A stretch of 16,883 bases of DNA from NCBI GenBank assembly GCA_030039695.1, contig JASHVB010000393.1, positions 1 to 16,883 on the forward strand, in the 5' to 3' direction. The position numbers were made by a program, and so were the translations under genes. Shown piece after piece: positions 1 to 7,252 of this stretch. The notes under the pieces were generated by a model, which worked only from the letters and a program-made list of their open reading frames with translations, searched no databases and was not told where the DNA came from. Each line of letters opens with the position of its first letter. Within the stretch, counting starts at the first letter, position 1. The stretch is from Acetobacteraceae bacterium (GTDB taxonomy: Bacteria > Pseudomonadota > Alphaproteobacteria > Acetobacterales > Acetobacteraceae).

Positions 1-279
1 GGCCTCACAATCGTGGAGGACGTGGATGGAGTGTACACCACCGACCCTAAGACTCCCGGCGGAGAGCTGGCCCAGCTTCTGCACGAGACGAATGTCGCCG
101 AGCTTGCAAAGCTCAGCGGTACGCTACCGTTTGATCGAGCGCTTCTCGAGGTCATGGCAACCGCCCGCCACCTCCGGCGCGTGCAGGTCGTAAACGGGCT
201 TGTGCCAGGCCGGCTCACCGCGGCGTTGCGTGGCGAACATGTCGGGACGATCATTCACACCAGCGCCCGGGCCACGTGA
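1..279 (+). CDS. mosA: Molybdenum storage protein, alpha-type subunit (3' end only)
   Basis: Partial gene: the window opens inside the reading frame, so only the last 92 residues are visible, ending in TGA at 277-279. The fragment has the C-terminal pattern of the molybdenum storage protein (MoSto) alpha subunit, an amino-acid-kinase/UMP-kinase-fold protein. Visible are an acidic [12 protein letters not shown] stretch (nucleotide-site loop), then [19 protein letters not shown] and a closing GEHVGTII segment. Known family role: alpha and beta subunits form a cytoplasmic cage that stores molybdate or tungstate as polyoxometalate clusters, using ATP. The partner subunit should lie upstream, outside the window; no second copy follows. 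It has no evident link to the zinc genes further on. The family call is from remembered sequence patterns; a generic uridylate kinase is less likely because VVNGLVPG and HVGTII are typical of MoSto. Confidence 0.75.
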   Translation, partial: GLTIVEDVDGVYTTDPKTPGGELAQLLHETNVAELAKLSGTLPFDRALLEVMATARHLRRVQVVNGLVPGRLTAALRGEHVGTIIHTSARAT

Positions 280-929
280 AGGCAGACCGGGATTTGCCGA
301 TGGGGCAAATGCTCGGTCGTGCTGCCCTGGTTTTTACGCTGTTGTCATCCGGGTCGGCATTTGCCGAGGATAGGGTCGATGCCACAAGCCGCGGCGTGAG
401 AGTGCCATCTCACAGTGAGCAAACAGTTGCGGCTTCCCATCGGCTCGGACGCCGACTTCGCTCAGCTCTGGATCAATCCTCGTGGTCTTCAAGACCTGGG
501 GGAACGCCGTGTCGCTCACACTCTGCGTCAGCCCGGACCCGCGGTTGGAGCACATGCTCAGACCGCACGACGATATCGGCATGGAGGGCACCACACAGGG
601 CCGCGGCGATCATGGCGGTCGCTGCGCGCCTCAACGCCATCGGCGAGGCGCTAGCCACGGCGCCGAAGAGCTGTGCGCCGATGCTTGAGCGCACCGATGA
701 CGGACCCGTTCCGGCCGGTTCCTGGCGCAAGGGGGTGTCCCGGCAATCCGAGAGTACTGGATGCCCCAGCGGGTTCGAGAATATTCGAGCCAAGCCGCTC
801 AACCCCGACCCCATGGTGTGCTCACAGCGGATACGGTGTGGCAATGCCAGCGCGTCGGTAGCGCTCCTGGCTTGTCATGGCACCGATTGCCGTTCTGCAT
901 GAACAAGACGTCTAGGAAAGAACAGCGCA
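280..929. other. 650-bp stretch with no recognisable gene
   Basis: No reading frame here resembles a known family. The longest, plus strand 276-902, starts with a GTG that overlaps the upstream stop (GTGA). It opens with a hydrophobic stretch ending SGSAFA that could pass for a signal peptide, then becomes a Ser/Arg/Ala-rich low-complexity translation typical of a non-coding frame in GC-rich DNA. Short better-looking stretches occur in other frames near 415-530, which could mean a decayed periplasmic-protein gene. I would not annotate a protein here. Confidence 0.4.
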
Positions 930-1499
930 ATGGCAAAAGACATAGCAATCGACACCACGAATTCTGAGCTTGCCGGCAAGTGGCGATGGTTTGTCGCGCT
1001 GGGCATCGTGCTGATCGTATTGGGAGGAGCCGCCTGGCTCGATGTTGTCTCGGTTACTCTGGCGACCACCATCGTCATTGGCGCGAGTATGCTCGTGGGC
1101 GGCGTCTTCCAGCTCATCCAAGCGTTCATGACGAGGGAATGGCGCGGCTTCGTTTTCACGCTGATATCTGGGCTTCTTTATTTCACTGGTGGGTTGCTCA
1201 TCATGAGCGAGCCAGTTCATGGAGCATTAGTCCTGACGCTTGTTCTCATAGCGTTCATTATTGCCGGCGGGCTTGTTCGCGTGGTCCTGGCATTGCAAAA
1301 TAGGCGGATCCAAGCATGGCGCTTGGTTGTTGTGAGTGGCATTGTCAGCGTCGTTGTCGGTTGCATGCTGTACGTGAAACTGCCCTGGTCCGGGCTATGG
1401 ATACTCGGCACTCTCATTGCAATAGAACTGCTGGTGCAGGGCGGAGGCTGGCTGTACTTCGGCATAGCATTGCGACGGTTCCATCTCACGTCCTCATGA
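930..1499 (+). CDS. HdeD family (DUF308) multi-pass inner-membrane protein
   Basis: 189 residues, almost entirely hydrophobic, organised as about six transmembrane helices in three hairpins: roughly residues 20-38 and 45-66, 73-91 and 97-117, 129-147 and 152-175. This internally repetitive arrangement and the length match the HdeD/DUF308 family. E. coli HdeD is an acid-resistance membrane protein; the molecular activity of the family is not established. The ATG is preceded at a good distance by AGGAAAG (914-920), which supports this start. The gene stands alone, with unrecognised sequence on both sides, and nothing ties it to the zinc genes. The family call is from hydrophobicity pattern and N-terminal sequence (RWFVALGIVLIVLGG), so the family is fairly sure and the function is not. 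Confidence 0.8.
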   Translation: MAKDIAIDTTNSELAGKWRWFVALGIVLIVLGGAAWLDVVSVTLATTIVIGASMLVGGVFQLIQAFMTREWRGFVFTLISGLLYFTGGLLIMSEPVHGALVLTLVLIAFIIAGGLVRVVLALQNRRIQAWRLVVVSGIVSVVVGCMLYVKLPWSGLWILGTLIAIELLVQGGGWLYFGIALRRFHLTSS

Positions 1500-1920
1500 A
1501 GTGAATCGTTTGGCATTTCATGATTCATCAATTTCGTGCCTCAACGGACAGGTATTCGCCGATCCACCTGCAGGGCGTCGAGCGCAGGGCTAGAAGCTGA
1601 AGCGATGGTGCTGCTGGCACCCCTATTGGCTCTTTTCTCTTGATCGCGCTGATCCATCGAGGCTGGAGGACATTGTTAATGTCTCCGGTGATCCGGAATA
1701 CAGTCGAGATTGAAAACTGATCCCCCAGTTTGATCGAGGCCTCGCCTTCAGCGGTCGCTCCGAGCTCGCTCTCTGGTACACTTTTTACAGAAATTTGCTG
1801 CAGCGCAACGTGCCGGTGTGATCGCCTATTGTCGTGGCCGCCTCCTCAGGTCGGCTTCGCGCGCCCTGCGGCCTGATGCGCGCGGTCAAATACCTCGGTC
1901 TCGCGTCCAGACGCAACGGT
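1500..1920. other. Intergenic region, no gene; possible insertion-sequence relic
   Basis: No coding frame with family resemblance was found between the HdeD stop and the operator at 1921. The stretch about 1666-1735 (around ACATTGTTAATGTCTCCGG and GAAAACTGATCCCCC) vaguely recalls the non-coding parts of IS21-type elements, but no inverted terminal repeats or transposase remnants could be matched. This is a weak impression only. Confidence 0.2.
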
Positions 1921-1935
1921 TGATATAAAGTATCA
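1921..1935. promoter_or_regulatory. Putative Zur operator, copy 1 (cobW1-zur)
   Basis: TGATATAAAGTATCA: perfect 5-bp arms TGATA/TATCA around a 5-bp centre. The core is the exact reverse complement of the copy at 4222-4236. It lies 75 bp ahead of the GTG of the broken CobW gene, whose operon continues into zur, so the simplest reading is Zur autoregulation. The palindrome is seen directly; assignment to Zur is inferred from the genes it precedes. Confidence 0.65.
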
Positions 1936-2010
1936 CTTCAGCCTGTCCTGGCCCTGCGCACAGAGGCTTCCATCTCGCTGACCACCGCACCCGAAACGGC
2001 TCAGATCCCG

Positions 2011-2956
2011 GTGACGGTCCGCGCCGGCTATCTCGGCGCCGGCAAGACGACCCTGCTCAACCGCAGCCTCTCGGAGAACCACGGCAAGAAATACACAGTC
2101 GTGATCAACGGCCTCGGCGAGCTTGGCGTCGACAACGATCTGGTCGTCGATGCCGACCAGGAGCTCTTCGAGATGAACAACGGGTGCATCTGCTGCAACG
2201 TACGAGAAAACCAGATCCGGACCGTGGGTCAGCTTGTCAGGCGCCGGGGACAGCTCGACGGCATCATCATCGAGACCGCGGGTCTTGCCGACCCGTCACC
2301 GGTTGCTCAAACGGTCTCCCTCGATGAGCAGGTCAAAACAAGCTCACGCTTGGACGCGATGGTGACGGTCGTAGCCGCCAAGCATCTGCCAGCGCGGCTG
2401 GACGACGGCCACGAAGCAGAGGCGCTGGTGGCTTTCGCGGACGTGATCGTCCTGAACAAGACTGATCTGGTCACGCCAAACGAACCGGAGGCTGCAGAGG
2501 CGCGGATCCGGACGATCGACCGGTCGGCACAAATCCTGCGTGCCGAGAAGGCCGCTGTGCCCCTCACTGAGCTGCTCGGTCGCGGCGATTTCGATCTCGC
2601 GCGAATCCTCGAGATGGAACCGAATTTTCTATCCGGCGAGGATAACCACGAGCACGACGATGCGGTCACCTCGGTCAGCCTGACATCGGACACGCCGATC
2701 GACATGAAACCGTTCAACGCGTGGATCGGCGCTGTCCTCGCGGAACACAGCCAGGACCTGCTATGCACCAGGGGAATTTGCATCTCGCCGGGTATGATGA
2801 GCGGTTTGCGTTCCAGGCGGTTCACGTGCCCGCGGATGGCGAGTTCATCGACCGCTGCAAGGACGGTGATCCAAGGCCGATTCGGATCGTGTTCAACCAC
2901 GCAACATCAGCCGTCGCACGCTACGGCGCGGCTTCGCGGCCTGTGCCATCTGCTGA
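2011..2956 (+). pseudogene. CobW/COG0523-family zinc metallochaperone GTPase, broken by two frameshifts
   Basis: Residues 1-250 from the GTG at 2011 are clearly a CobW-type GTPase: Walker A GYLGAGKT at 6-13, metal-binding CICC at 59-62, ETAGLADP at 88-95, NKTD at 149-152 and a short NHEHDD histidine patch. The usual NEFGE motif reads NGLGE. After LLCTRGI the homology moves from frame 1 to frame 3 near 2776-2779 (LAGYDERFAFQAVHV). It moves again to frame 2 near 2898-2901, ending in TLRRGFAACAIC and TGA at 2954-2956. Each step equals the loss of one base. There is also no ATG ahead of the P-loop; an in-frame stop lies at 1921-1923 and the first ordinary start codon is the GTG inside the family's conserved IPVTV stretch. 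The gene is therefore probably non-functional. The family acts as zinc-delivery GTPases under zinc starvation and is commonly Zur-controlled. Intact zur follows 125 bp downstream. Confidence 0.85.
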
Positions 2957-3081
2957 CTATTATCACCCATCCTGGGCAGTATTCGGCCCGATTGGGATTG
3001 GGGTTCGTCAGGGCAAGCCGGCCCAACATTGCCAACAGGGCTGCCACCGATGGATAACGATGACCGATTGGGAAGGGCCAC

Positions 3082-3552
3082 ATGACGGCGGAACGGAAGA
3101 TCAGGCAGACACTGGACGGTCTTGAAGCGCTCTGTCGGCAGCGAGGCGGACGGATGACTCGGCAACGGCGCACCGCGCTTGCCAAGCTGCTCACCGAAAA
3201 GCGGCCACTCACCGCCTATGAGCTGCTCGACATGCTTCGTTCGGACGACCCCTCCGCCACTCCCGCGAGCGTCTATCGATGCCTCGATTTCCTGGTTGAG
3301 CACGGTCTCGTGCATCGCCTCGAGACCACGAAATCTTTTGTCGCGTGCGAACATCCTGATCACCCGCACGCCGGGCAATTCCTGATCTGCCGAGAATGCG
3401 GAACGGTCATCGAGGCCGAGGACAAGCAAGTCGCCGCCGCCACAGAGCGGCTCGGCCAACGACTCGGGTTCGCGGTCGATCATCGCACGGTGGAACTCAC
3501 CGGCATCTGTCCAACGTGCAAGACCGACTCCGAGAACGCTGACGTAGGCTGA
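3082..3552 (+). CDS. zur: Zur, zinc-responsive Fur-family repressor
   Basis: 156 residues: N-terminal winged helix with recognition helix ATPASVYRCLDFL, then the dimerisation and metal domain. All expected zinc ligands are present: structural site C103, C106, C143 and C146; regulatory site H78, C89, H96 and E111 within VACEHPDHPHAG and CRECGTVIE. These correspond almost number-for-number to the E. coli Zur ligands, separating it from Fur (iron) and PerR. With zinc bound, Zur dimers repress uptake genes by binding A/T-rich palindromes. The ATG is preceded by GGAAGGG with suitable spacing. It follows the broken CobW gene on the same strand with no obvious separate promoter, so it is probably expressed from the operator-containing promoter near 1921. 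It is the likely reader of the repeated TGATA-N5-TATCA operators. Confidence 0.92.
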   Translation: MTAERKIRQTLDGLEALCRQRGGRMTRQRRTALAKLLTEKRPLTAYELLDMLRSDDPSATPASVYRCLDFLVEHGLVHRLETTKSFVACEHPDHPHAGQFLICRECGTVIEAEDKQVAAATERLGQRLGFAVDHRTVELTGICPTCKTDSENADVG

Positions 3553-3645
3553 TCCCGTGCGGTCGGCGCGCCCTGGCCCTGGGGCGAATGGAAGGTGCCC
3601 TGCCCTGGCCCGGCGCTGGACGCAACCTGGCCCTTTGCAGACGGA

Positions 3646-3816
3646 TTAACCGTGGCAGGCGCAGCCGGCATCCCGGCATCTTGCACCGTTCATGTGATCA
3701 TCGGCGCATTCGTCGCTGCAGTAGATGCGCCCGTCCCGCTTCACGCCCTTATCCCCGCGGACGACGCGCACGCAATCGCTGCACGCGCACTTCACCTGAT
3801 CGACGGTAACGCTCAT
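3646..3816 (-). CDS. smtA: Bacterial metallothionein (SmtA/BmtA type), 56 residues
   Basis: Short gene that is easy to miss. The product has eight cysteines (C10, C12, C15, C33, C37, C47, C52, C54) and two histidines (H41, H55). The CACSDC start, IYCSDECADDH middle and GCACHG ending match the bacterial metallothionein pattern, and the length equals cyanobacterial SmtA. Against SmtA, the fourth N-terminal cysteine is replaced by Arg17 and the second cluster histidine by Asp49, so the cluster may hold fewer zinc ions. Role: cytoplasmic sequestration of excess Zn(II) or Cd(II). The start is well supported: AGGAGTGA lies just upstream, and the ATG overlaps the stop of the SmtB-type repressor gene (ATGA), so translation is probably coupled. 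Expected regulation is derepression of that operon by zinc via the operator at 4156-4173. Confidence 0.93.
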   Translation of the reverse strand: MSVTVDQVKCACSDCVRVVRGDKGVKRDGRIYCSDECADDHMNGARCRDAGCACHG

Positions 3817-4145
3817 AGTCTCACTCCTGTTTCAACACTGATGTCTTCGTCGACCTCATGCGGCTCGGTCAGATGCTCTATCATGTTCATCAGCATCTCC
3901 CGCACATGGCAGTCGGGGATGCTATAGAAGACGTGCTTGCCGCGTCGTCCCGCCTTCAGCAGGCGGGCGGCACGGAGCAGTCGCAAGTGGTGAGACACCA
4001 GCGACTGGCTCAGGGCCAGTCGCTCAGTGATTTCCCCCACACTCATCGGCCCGTCGAGGCAGCTGGTCACCATCCGCAACCTATTGGGCTCGCCCAGCAA
4101 CCGAAAAAGCTCCGCGAGTTCCGTTGTTTGGTCAGCGTTCAGCAT
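3813..4145 (-). CDS. smtB: SmtB/ArsR-family zinc-sensing repressor
   Basis: 110 residues, a typical ArsR/SmtB winged helix: helix-turn-helix around MSVGEITERLALSQSLVSHHLRLL (residues about 34-57) and a beta-hairpin RRGKHVFYSI. The C-terminal helix carries the full alpha-5 zinc-site pattern D78-x-H80 ... H91-x2-E94, spaced exactly as D104/H106/H117/E120 of Synechococcus SmtB. The alpha-3 cysteine motif of ArsR and CadC is absent (the region reads CLDGPMSVGE), so zinc rather than arsenite is the likely effector. Family mechanism: the apo-dimer represses and zinc binding releases DNA. It precedes and overlaps the metallothionein gene, forming a two-gene detoxification operon. A perfect 8-2-8 inverted repeat lies 11 bp before its ATG, consistent with autoregulation. 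Confidence 0.92.
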   Translation of the reverse strand: MLNADQTTELAELFRLLGEPNRLRMVTSCLDGPMSVGEITERLALSQSLVSHHLRLLRAARLLKAGRRGKHVFYSIPDCHVREMLMNMIEHLTEPHEVDEDISVETGVRL

Positions 4146-4155
4146 CCACCGTTCC

Positions 4156-4173
4156 TATGAACATCTGTTCATA
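4156..4173. promoter_or_regulatory. SmtB-type operator ahead of smtB-smtA
   Basis: TATGAACATCTGTTCATA is a perfect inverted repeat with 8-bp arms and a 2-bp centre. The TGAACA-N2-TGTTCA core is the half-site arrangement known for SmtB/CzrA-type 12-2-12 operators. Its place just before smtB fits repression of the metallothionein operon when zinc is low. Binding is inferred from the match. Confidence 0.8.
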
Positions 4174-4221
4174 TGTGCGTTCCCGTCCAGGCATCAAGGT
4201 CGGCCAAGCGCAAAGGGCACT

Positions 4222-4236
4222 TGATACTTTATATCA
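4222..4236. promoter_or_regulatory. Putative Zur operator, copy 2 (cobW2-zinc transporter operon)
   Basis: TGATACTTTATATCA, extended to the 19-bp palindrome CTTGATACTTTATATCAAG (4220-4238). The core is the exact reverse complement of copy 1. It lies 48 bp from the SmtB operator and 131 bp before the preferred cobW2 start, or 35 bp before an alternative ATG at 4272, the right place to repress the plus-strand zinc import operon. The Zur assignment is inferred from context. Confidence 0.7.
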
Positions 4237-4367
4237 AGTCGTGCTGATCTCTCTTGATGGAGAGCAGGACGATGAAACGGCGGTGCACCGTCGCCCGACG
4301 GGCTGACGGAAGGGCGCGAGCGTACTTACAGCCGGCGCCGCGCGCCCATGCAGTTGGCGACGCTGAC

Positions 4368-5444
4368 ATGAGCGAGCTCATACCGATCACGGTGCTGGCG
4401 GGCTTTCTCGGGGCTGGCAAGACCACATTGCTCAACGGCCTTCTCAAGCATCTGCAATTTGTCAACACCGCTGTCTTGACCAACGAATTCGGTGAGGTTG
4501 GCCTCGATCATCTGCTCGTCGAAGCGCTGCAGGGCGAGGTCGTCCTGCTGAATGCCGGCTGCCGGTGCTTCACCGTTCGAGGCGATCTCGTGAAAGCCCT
4601 GCGAACGTTGTTCTCCCGGCGAGTTCGTAACGAGGTTCGGCGGTTCGAACGAGTGATGATCGAAGCGAGCGGCTTGGCCGACCCGGCGCCAATCCTGCAC
4701 ACATTGATATCCGATCCACTGATTGGCGCACGGTATCGACTCGACAGCGTGGTGACGCTAGTTGATGCCGTCAGCGGTACGGCGACGCCGGATGCCCAGC
4801 CAGAGGCCGTGAAACAGACGCCGCTCGCCGGTCGGGTTGTGCTCACAAAATTGGATCTTACCTCGTCATCTCGAACTGCCGCGCTTAGCGAGAGGCCATG
4901 CCACCTCAATCGAGGCGCGCTGATCGTTCCGGCGCGGCACGGCATCATCGATCCCAAGCCACTGCTCAACCTTGGCCCATTCACGCCGGACGCCAAAATC
5001 GGCGACGCGCACGGCTGGCTGAACGAGGAGGCTTACGCACCGGACCACGACCATCGAGATGACCTCGTTGGCCATCACGAACATGACCACCACGACCGCC
5101 ACGACCCGAACCAGCACGACGCAGGGATCCAGGCATTTTGCCTGGCCTTCGACCACCCGTTGCAATGGAGCGGGATAGCCAGCTTCCTGGCGACGCTTGT
5201 TGCGACGCATGGCGAGGACTTGCTGCGCGTCAAGGGCCTACTCAACCTTGCCAGGCAGGACCGTCCCCTGGTCATCCACAGCGTCCAGCACATCTTTCAC
5301 GAACCGACGCTGCTGCGCGAACGGCCGGACCGAGACGATCGGCGGTCACGCCTGGTTTTCATTACGTGTGATCTCCTCCGATCGGTGATCGAGCGCGGTG
5401 CCGGGGCGGTCGCGCGAGCAGCCGCTCCGGCGCTTGCGGCATGA
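4368..5444 (+). CDS. CobW/COG0523-family GTPase with His-rich loop (zinc metallochaperone)
   Basis: 358 residues from the chosen ATG. Walker A GFLGAGKT at 12-19, NEFGE at 39-43, EASGLADPAP at 99-108 and TKLD base-recognition at 160-163. A His-rich linker at 227-250 holds nine histidines, followed by the CobW C-terminal domain (FDHPLQWSGIASFLATL, LLRVKGLLNL, RSRLVFI). The conserved CxCC metal motif reads C65-R-C67-F68: one cysteine is lost, explicable by a single TGC-to-TTC change. Family role: GTP-dependent delivery of zinc to client enzymes under starvation. Start: ATG 4368 places the P-loop where homologues have it but has a weak ribosome site. ATG 4272 has GGAGAGCAGGA ahead of it and would add 32 unconserved residues. 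The gene opens the zinc-import operon (64-bp gap to the binding protein) under the operator at 4222. Confidence 0.87.
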   Translation: MSELIPITVLAGFLGAGKTTLLNGLLKHLQFVNTAVLTNEFGEVGLDHLLVEALQGEVVLLNAGCRCFTVRGDLVKALRTLFSRRVRNEVRRFERVMIEASGLADPAPILHTLISDPLIGARYRLDSVVTLVDAVSGTATPDAQPEAVKQTPLAGRVVLTKLDLTSSSRTAALSERPCHLNRGALIVPARHGIIDPKPLLNLGPFTPDAKIGDAHGWLNEEAYAPDHDHRDDLVGHHEHDHHDRHDPNQHDAGIQAFCLAFDHPLQWSGIASFLATLVATHGEDLLRVKGLLNLARQDRPLVIHSVQHIFHEPTLLRERPDRDDRRSRLVFITCDLLRSVIERGAGAVARAAAPALAA

Positions 5445-5507
5445 ATGTGAGAAACAGACCTAAAGCCGCGATTTCGTTTGTTCACAACCCATAGACGGAA
5501 AACTGGA

Positions 5508-6428
5508 ATGAAACAGCTTCCTCTCCTTGCTGCCCTAACGGTCCTGCTGGCCGCCAATCCCGTCGGTATGGCCGCCGCCGACGCGGCAAGGCCGATGAGG
5601 GCGATCGGTGTGGAGAACCAGTATGCTGACGTGATTTCGCAGATCGGCGGCAAGTACGTTCAGGTTCAAGCTATCGAGACCGATCCGAACACCGACCCGC
5701 ACACGTTCGAGGCCAGCCCCAAGATCGCGAGCGAGATCGCTGCTACCGAGCTGGTCGTAGAGAACGGCCTTGGCTACGACGCCTGGGCGGACAAGATCAT
5801 GTCCGCTTCGCAAAGACCCAATCGCAAGGTCATCAACGTCCAGAAACTACTGGACCTGCCGGACGACACGGCAAACCCGCATCTCTGGTACGACCCGAAG
5901 ACGATGCCGGCTGTCGCGAAGGCCATCGCCAACGACCTCGCGGCACTGGAACCCTCGCACTCGGCGTATTTTCGCGCCAACGCGGACAAGTTTATCGCGT
6001 CGCTCCAACGGTGGAATGCGGTGATAGCCGCCTTCAAGGCCAAATATGACAAGACACCCGTCGCCGTCACCGAGCCGGTCGCCGACTACCTGCTCGAGGC
6101 GATGGGACTCAACATCCTGACCCCATTTAGCCTGCAGGCGGCGATCATGAATGGTACCGATCCCTCGCCGCAGGATATCGCGATCCAAAACGACTTGTTC
6201 GCCGGCAGCAAGGTGAAGGTGTTCGCGTACAACCAGCAGGTTACGGACAGCCTAACCACGTCCTTCCTCGATGCGTCGAAGAAGGCGGGCATTCCGGTGG
6301 TTGGCGTCTACGAAACGATGCCCACACCCGGCTACAACTATCAAACGTGGATGCTGGCCGAGGTCGCCGCTTTCGAGAAGGCTCTCACGGGCAAGGTGTC
6401 CACCGAGACACTGCAGAAGGGACGTTGA
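5508..6428 (+). CDS. Zinc/manganese ABC transporter substrate-binding protein (ZnuA/TroA-like, cluster A-I)
   Basis: 306 residues with a signal peptide (about 1-26, MKQLPLLAALTVLL... ending AAADA) and the two-lobed cluster A-I fold. Candidate metal ligands are H65 in DPHTFE and H125 in NPHLWYDP. At the usual third-histidine position the sequence reads VTEPVADYLLEAMG, placing E189 there, and E269 sits in GVYETMP. The His-rich loop of E. coli ZnuA is absent. Role: captures zinc (possibly manganese) in the periplasm for the ATPase and permeases encoded next. ATG 5508 is preferred because it sits directly before the signal peptide and follows GGAAAACTGGA; a TTG at 5478 would add ten residues. The stop touches the ATPase gene, so the genes are co-transcribed. 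Zinc is favoured over manganese because of the Zur-type operator and CobW upstream. Confidence 0.88.
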   Translation: MKQLPLLAALTVLLAANPVGMAAADAARPMRAIGVENQYADVISQIGGKYVQVQAIETDPNTDPHTFEASPKIASEIAATELVVENGLGYDAWADKIMSASQRPNRKVINVQKLLDLPDDTANPHLWYDPKTMPAVAKAIANDLAALEPSHSAYFRANADKFIASLQRWNAVIAAFKAKYDKTPVAVTEPVADYLLEAMGLNILTPFSLQAAIMNGTDPSPQDIAIQNDLFAGSKVKVFAYNQQVTDSLTTSFLDASKKAGIPVVGVYETMPTPGYNYQTWMLAEVAAFEKALTGKVSTETLQKGR

Positions 6429-6433
6429 CCGCC

Positions 6434-7252
6434 GTGCTGACAAGGGGCGAGGTTCTCGCGGTCCGTCAGGCGAGCGTCTCGCTCTCCGGCCACTGCATTC
6501 TCAAGGATATCGACTTCGCACTGGAGTCGGGCGAACTCTGCGGCCTGATCGGTGCCAACGGTTCAGGAAAAACGACGCTGCTGCGTATGATCCTTGGCTT
6601 CGTAACACCAAGCAGCGGCAGCGTCAGTCTCAAGGGCAGCGGCCGGACCTCAGTGGGCTACGTGCCACAGAAATTCGTGCTCGACCCTTATCTGCCGATG
6701 CGGGCACGCGACCTCGTGGCGCTCGGCCTCGATGGCAACCGGCTGGGGGTGCCGCTGCCGTCGACACGGCGCCGCCGGAAGGTCGATGAGATGCTGGAGG
6801 CGGTGGAGGCGGCGCCATTTGCCGATCAGCGGATCGGAAATCTCTCCGGAGGCCAGCAACAGCGGATCCTGATCGCGCACGCGATGATCCGACGCCCGCG
6901 CTTGCTACTGCTCGACGAACCACTCGCCAATCTGGACCTGCGCAGCGTTGCGGGGATCGTCGCCTTGCTCCGCCGGGTCTCGCGGGAATTCCAAGCCACA
7001 GTGCTGCTGTCAGCACACGACATGAACCCGCTGCTGCCAGTGATGGACCGCATCGTCTATCTCGCCCACGGCCGGGCAGCGACAGGCACTATCGACGCGG
7101 TTGTGCGGACCGAGGTGCTCAGCGAGCTCTACGGCTATCATATCGACGTCATTCGTGTGCATGGCCGCATTCTGGTTGTCGCCGCCGAGGCTGAAGGTGA
7201 CGCCCTGGCCGCACTTGAGCACGACCCCGTTCACGTGGCCCAGCTTCCATGA
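6434..7252 (+). CDS. Zinc/manganese ABC transporter ATP-binding protein
   Basis: 272 residues from GTG 6434, a complete nucleotide-binding domain: Walker A GANGSGKT at 40-47, Q-loop VPQ ending at Q79, signature LSGGQQQR from 137, Walker B LLLLDE at 157-162 and H-loop SAHD with H195. A short C-terminal tail (AAEAEGDALAALEHD) follows. It powers import of the metal delivered by the upstream binding protein through the two following permeases. A TTG at 6425 overlaps the upstream stop (TTGA) and is an alternative start; GAAGGGA at 6416-6422 is rather close to it and somewhat far from GTG 6434, so the start is unsettled. The 3' end overlaps the first permease start by ATGA. Confidence 0.9.
   Translation: MLTRGEVLAVRQASVSLSGHCILKDIDFALESGELCGLIGANGSGKTTLLRMILGFVTPSSGSVSLKGSGRTSVGYVPQKFVLDPYLPMRARDLVALGLDGNRLGVPLPSTRRRRKVDEMLEAVEAAPFADQRIGNLSGGQQQRILIAHAMIRRPRLLLLDEPLANLDLRSVAGIVALLRRVSREFQATVLLSAHDMNPLLPVMDRIVYLAHGRAATGTIDAVVRTEVLSELYGYHIDVIRVHGRILVVAAEAEGDALAALEHDPVHVAQLP

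Noticed and set aside
1666..1735. IS21-type insertion-sequence remnant
   Set aside because: Only a vague sequence impression; no terminal inverted repeats, target duplication or transposase fragment could be identified, so it is mentioned only in the intergenic note.
2951..2965. TGCTGACTATTATCA as another operator copy before zur
   Set aside because: Only the TATCA arm fits; the other arm matches at two of five bases, and part of it is the end of the broken CobW gene.
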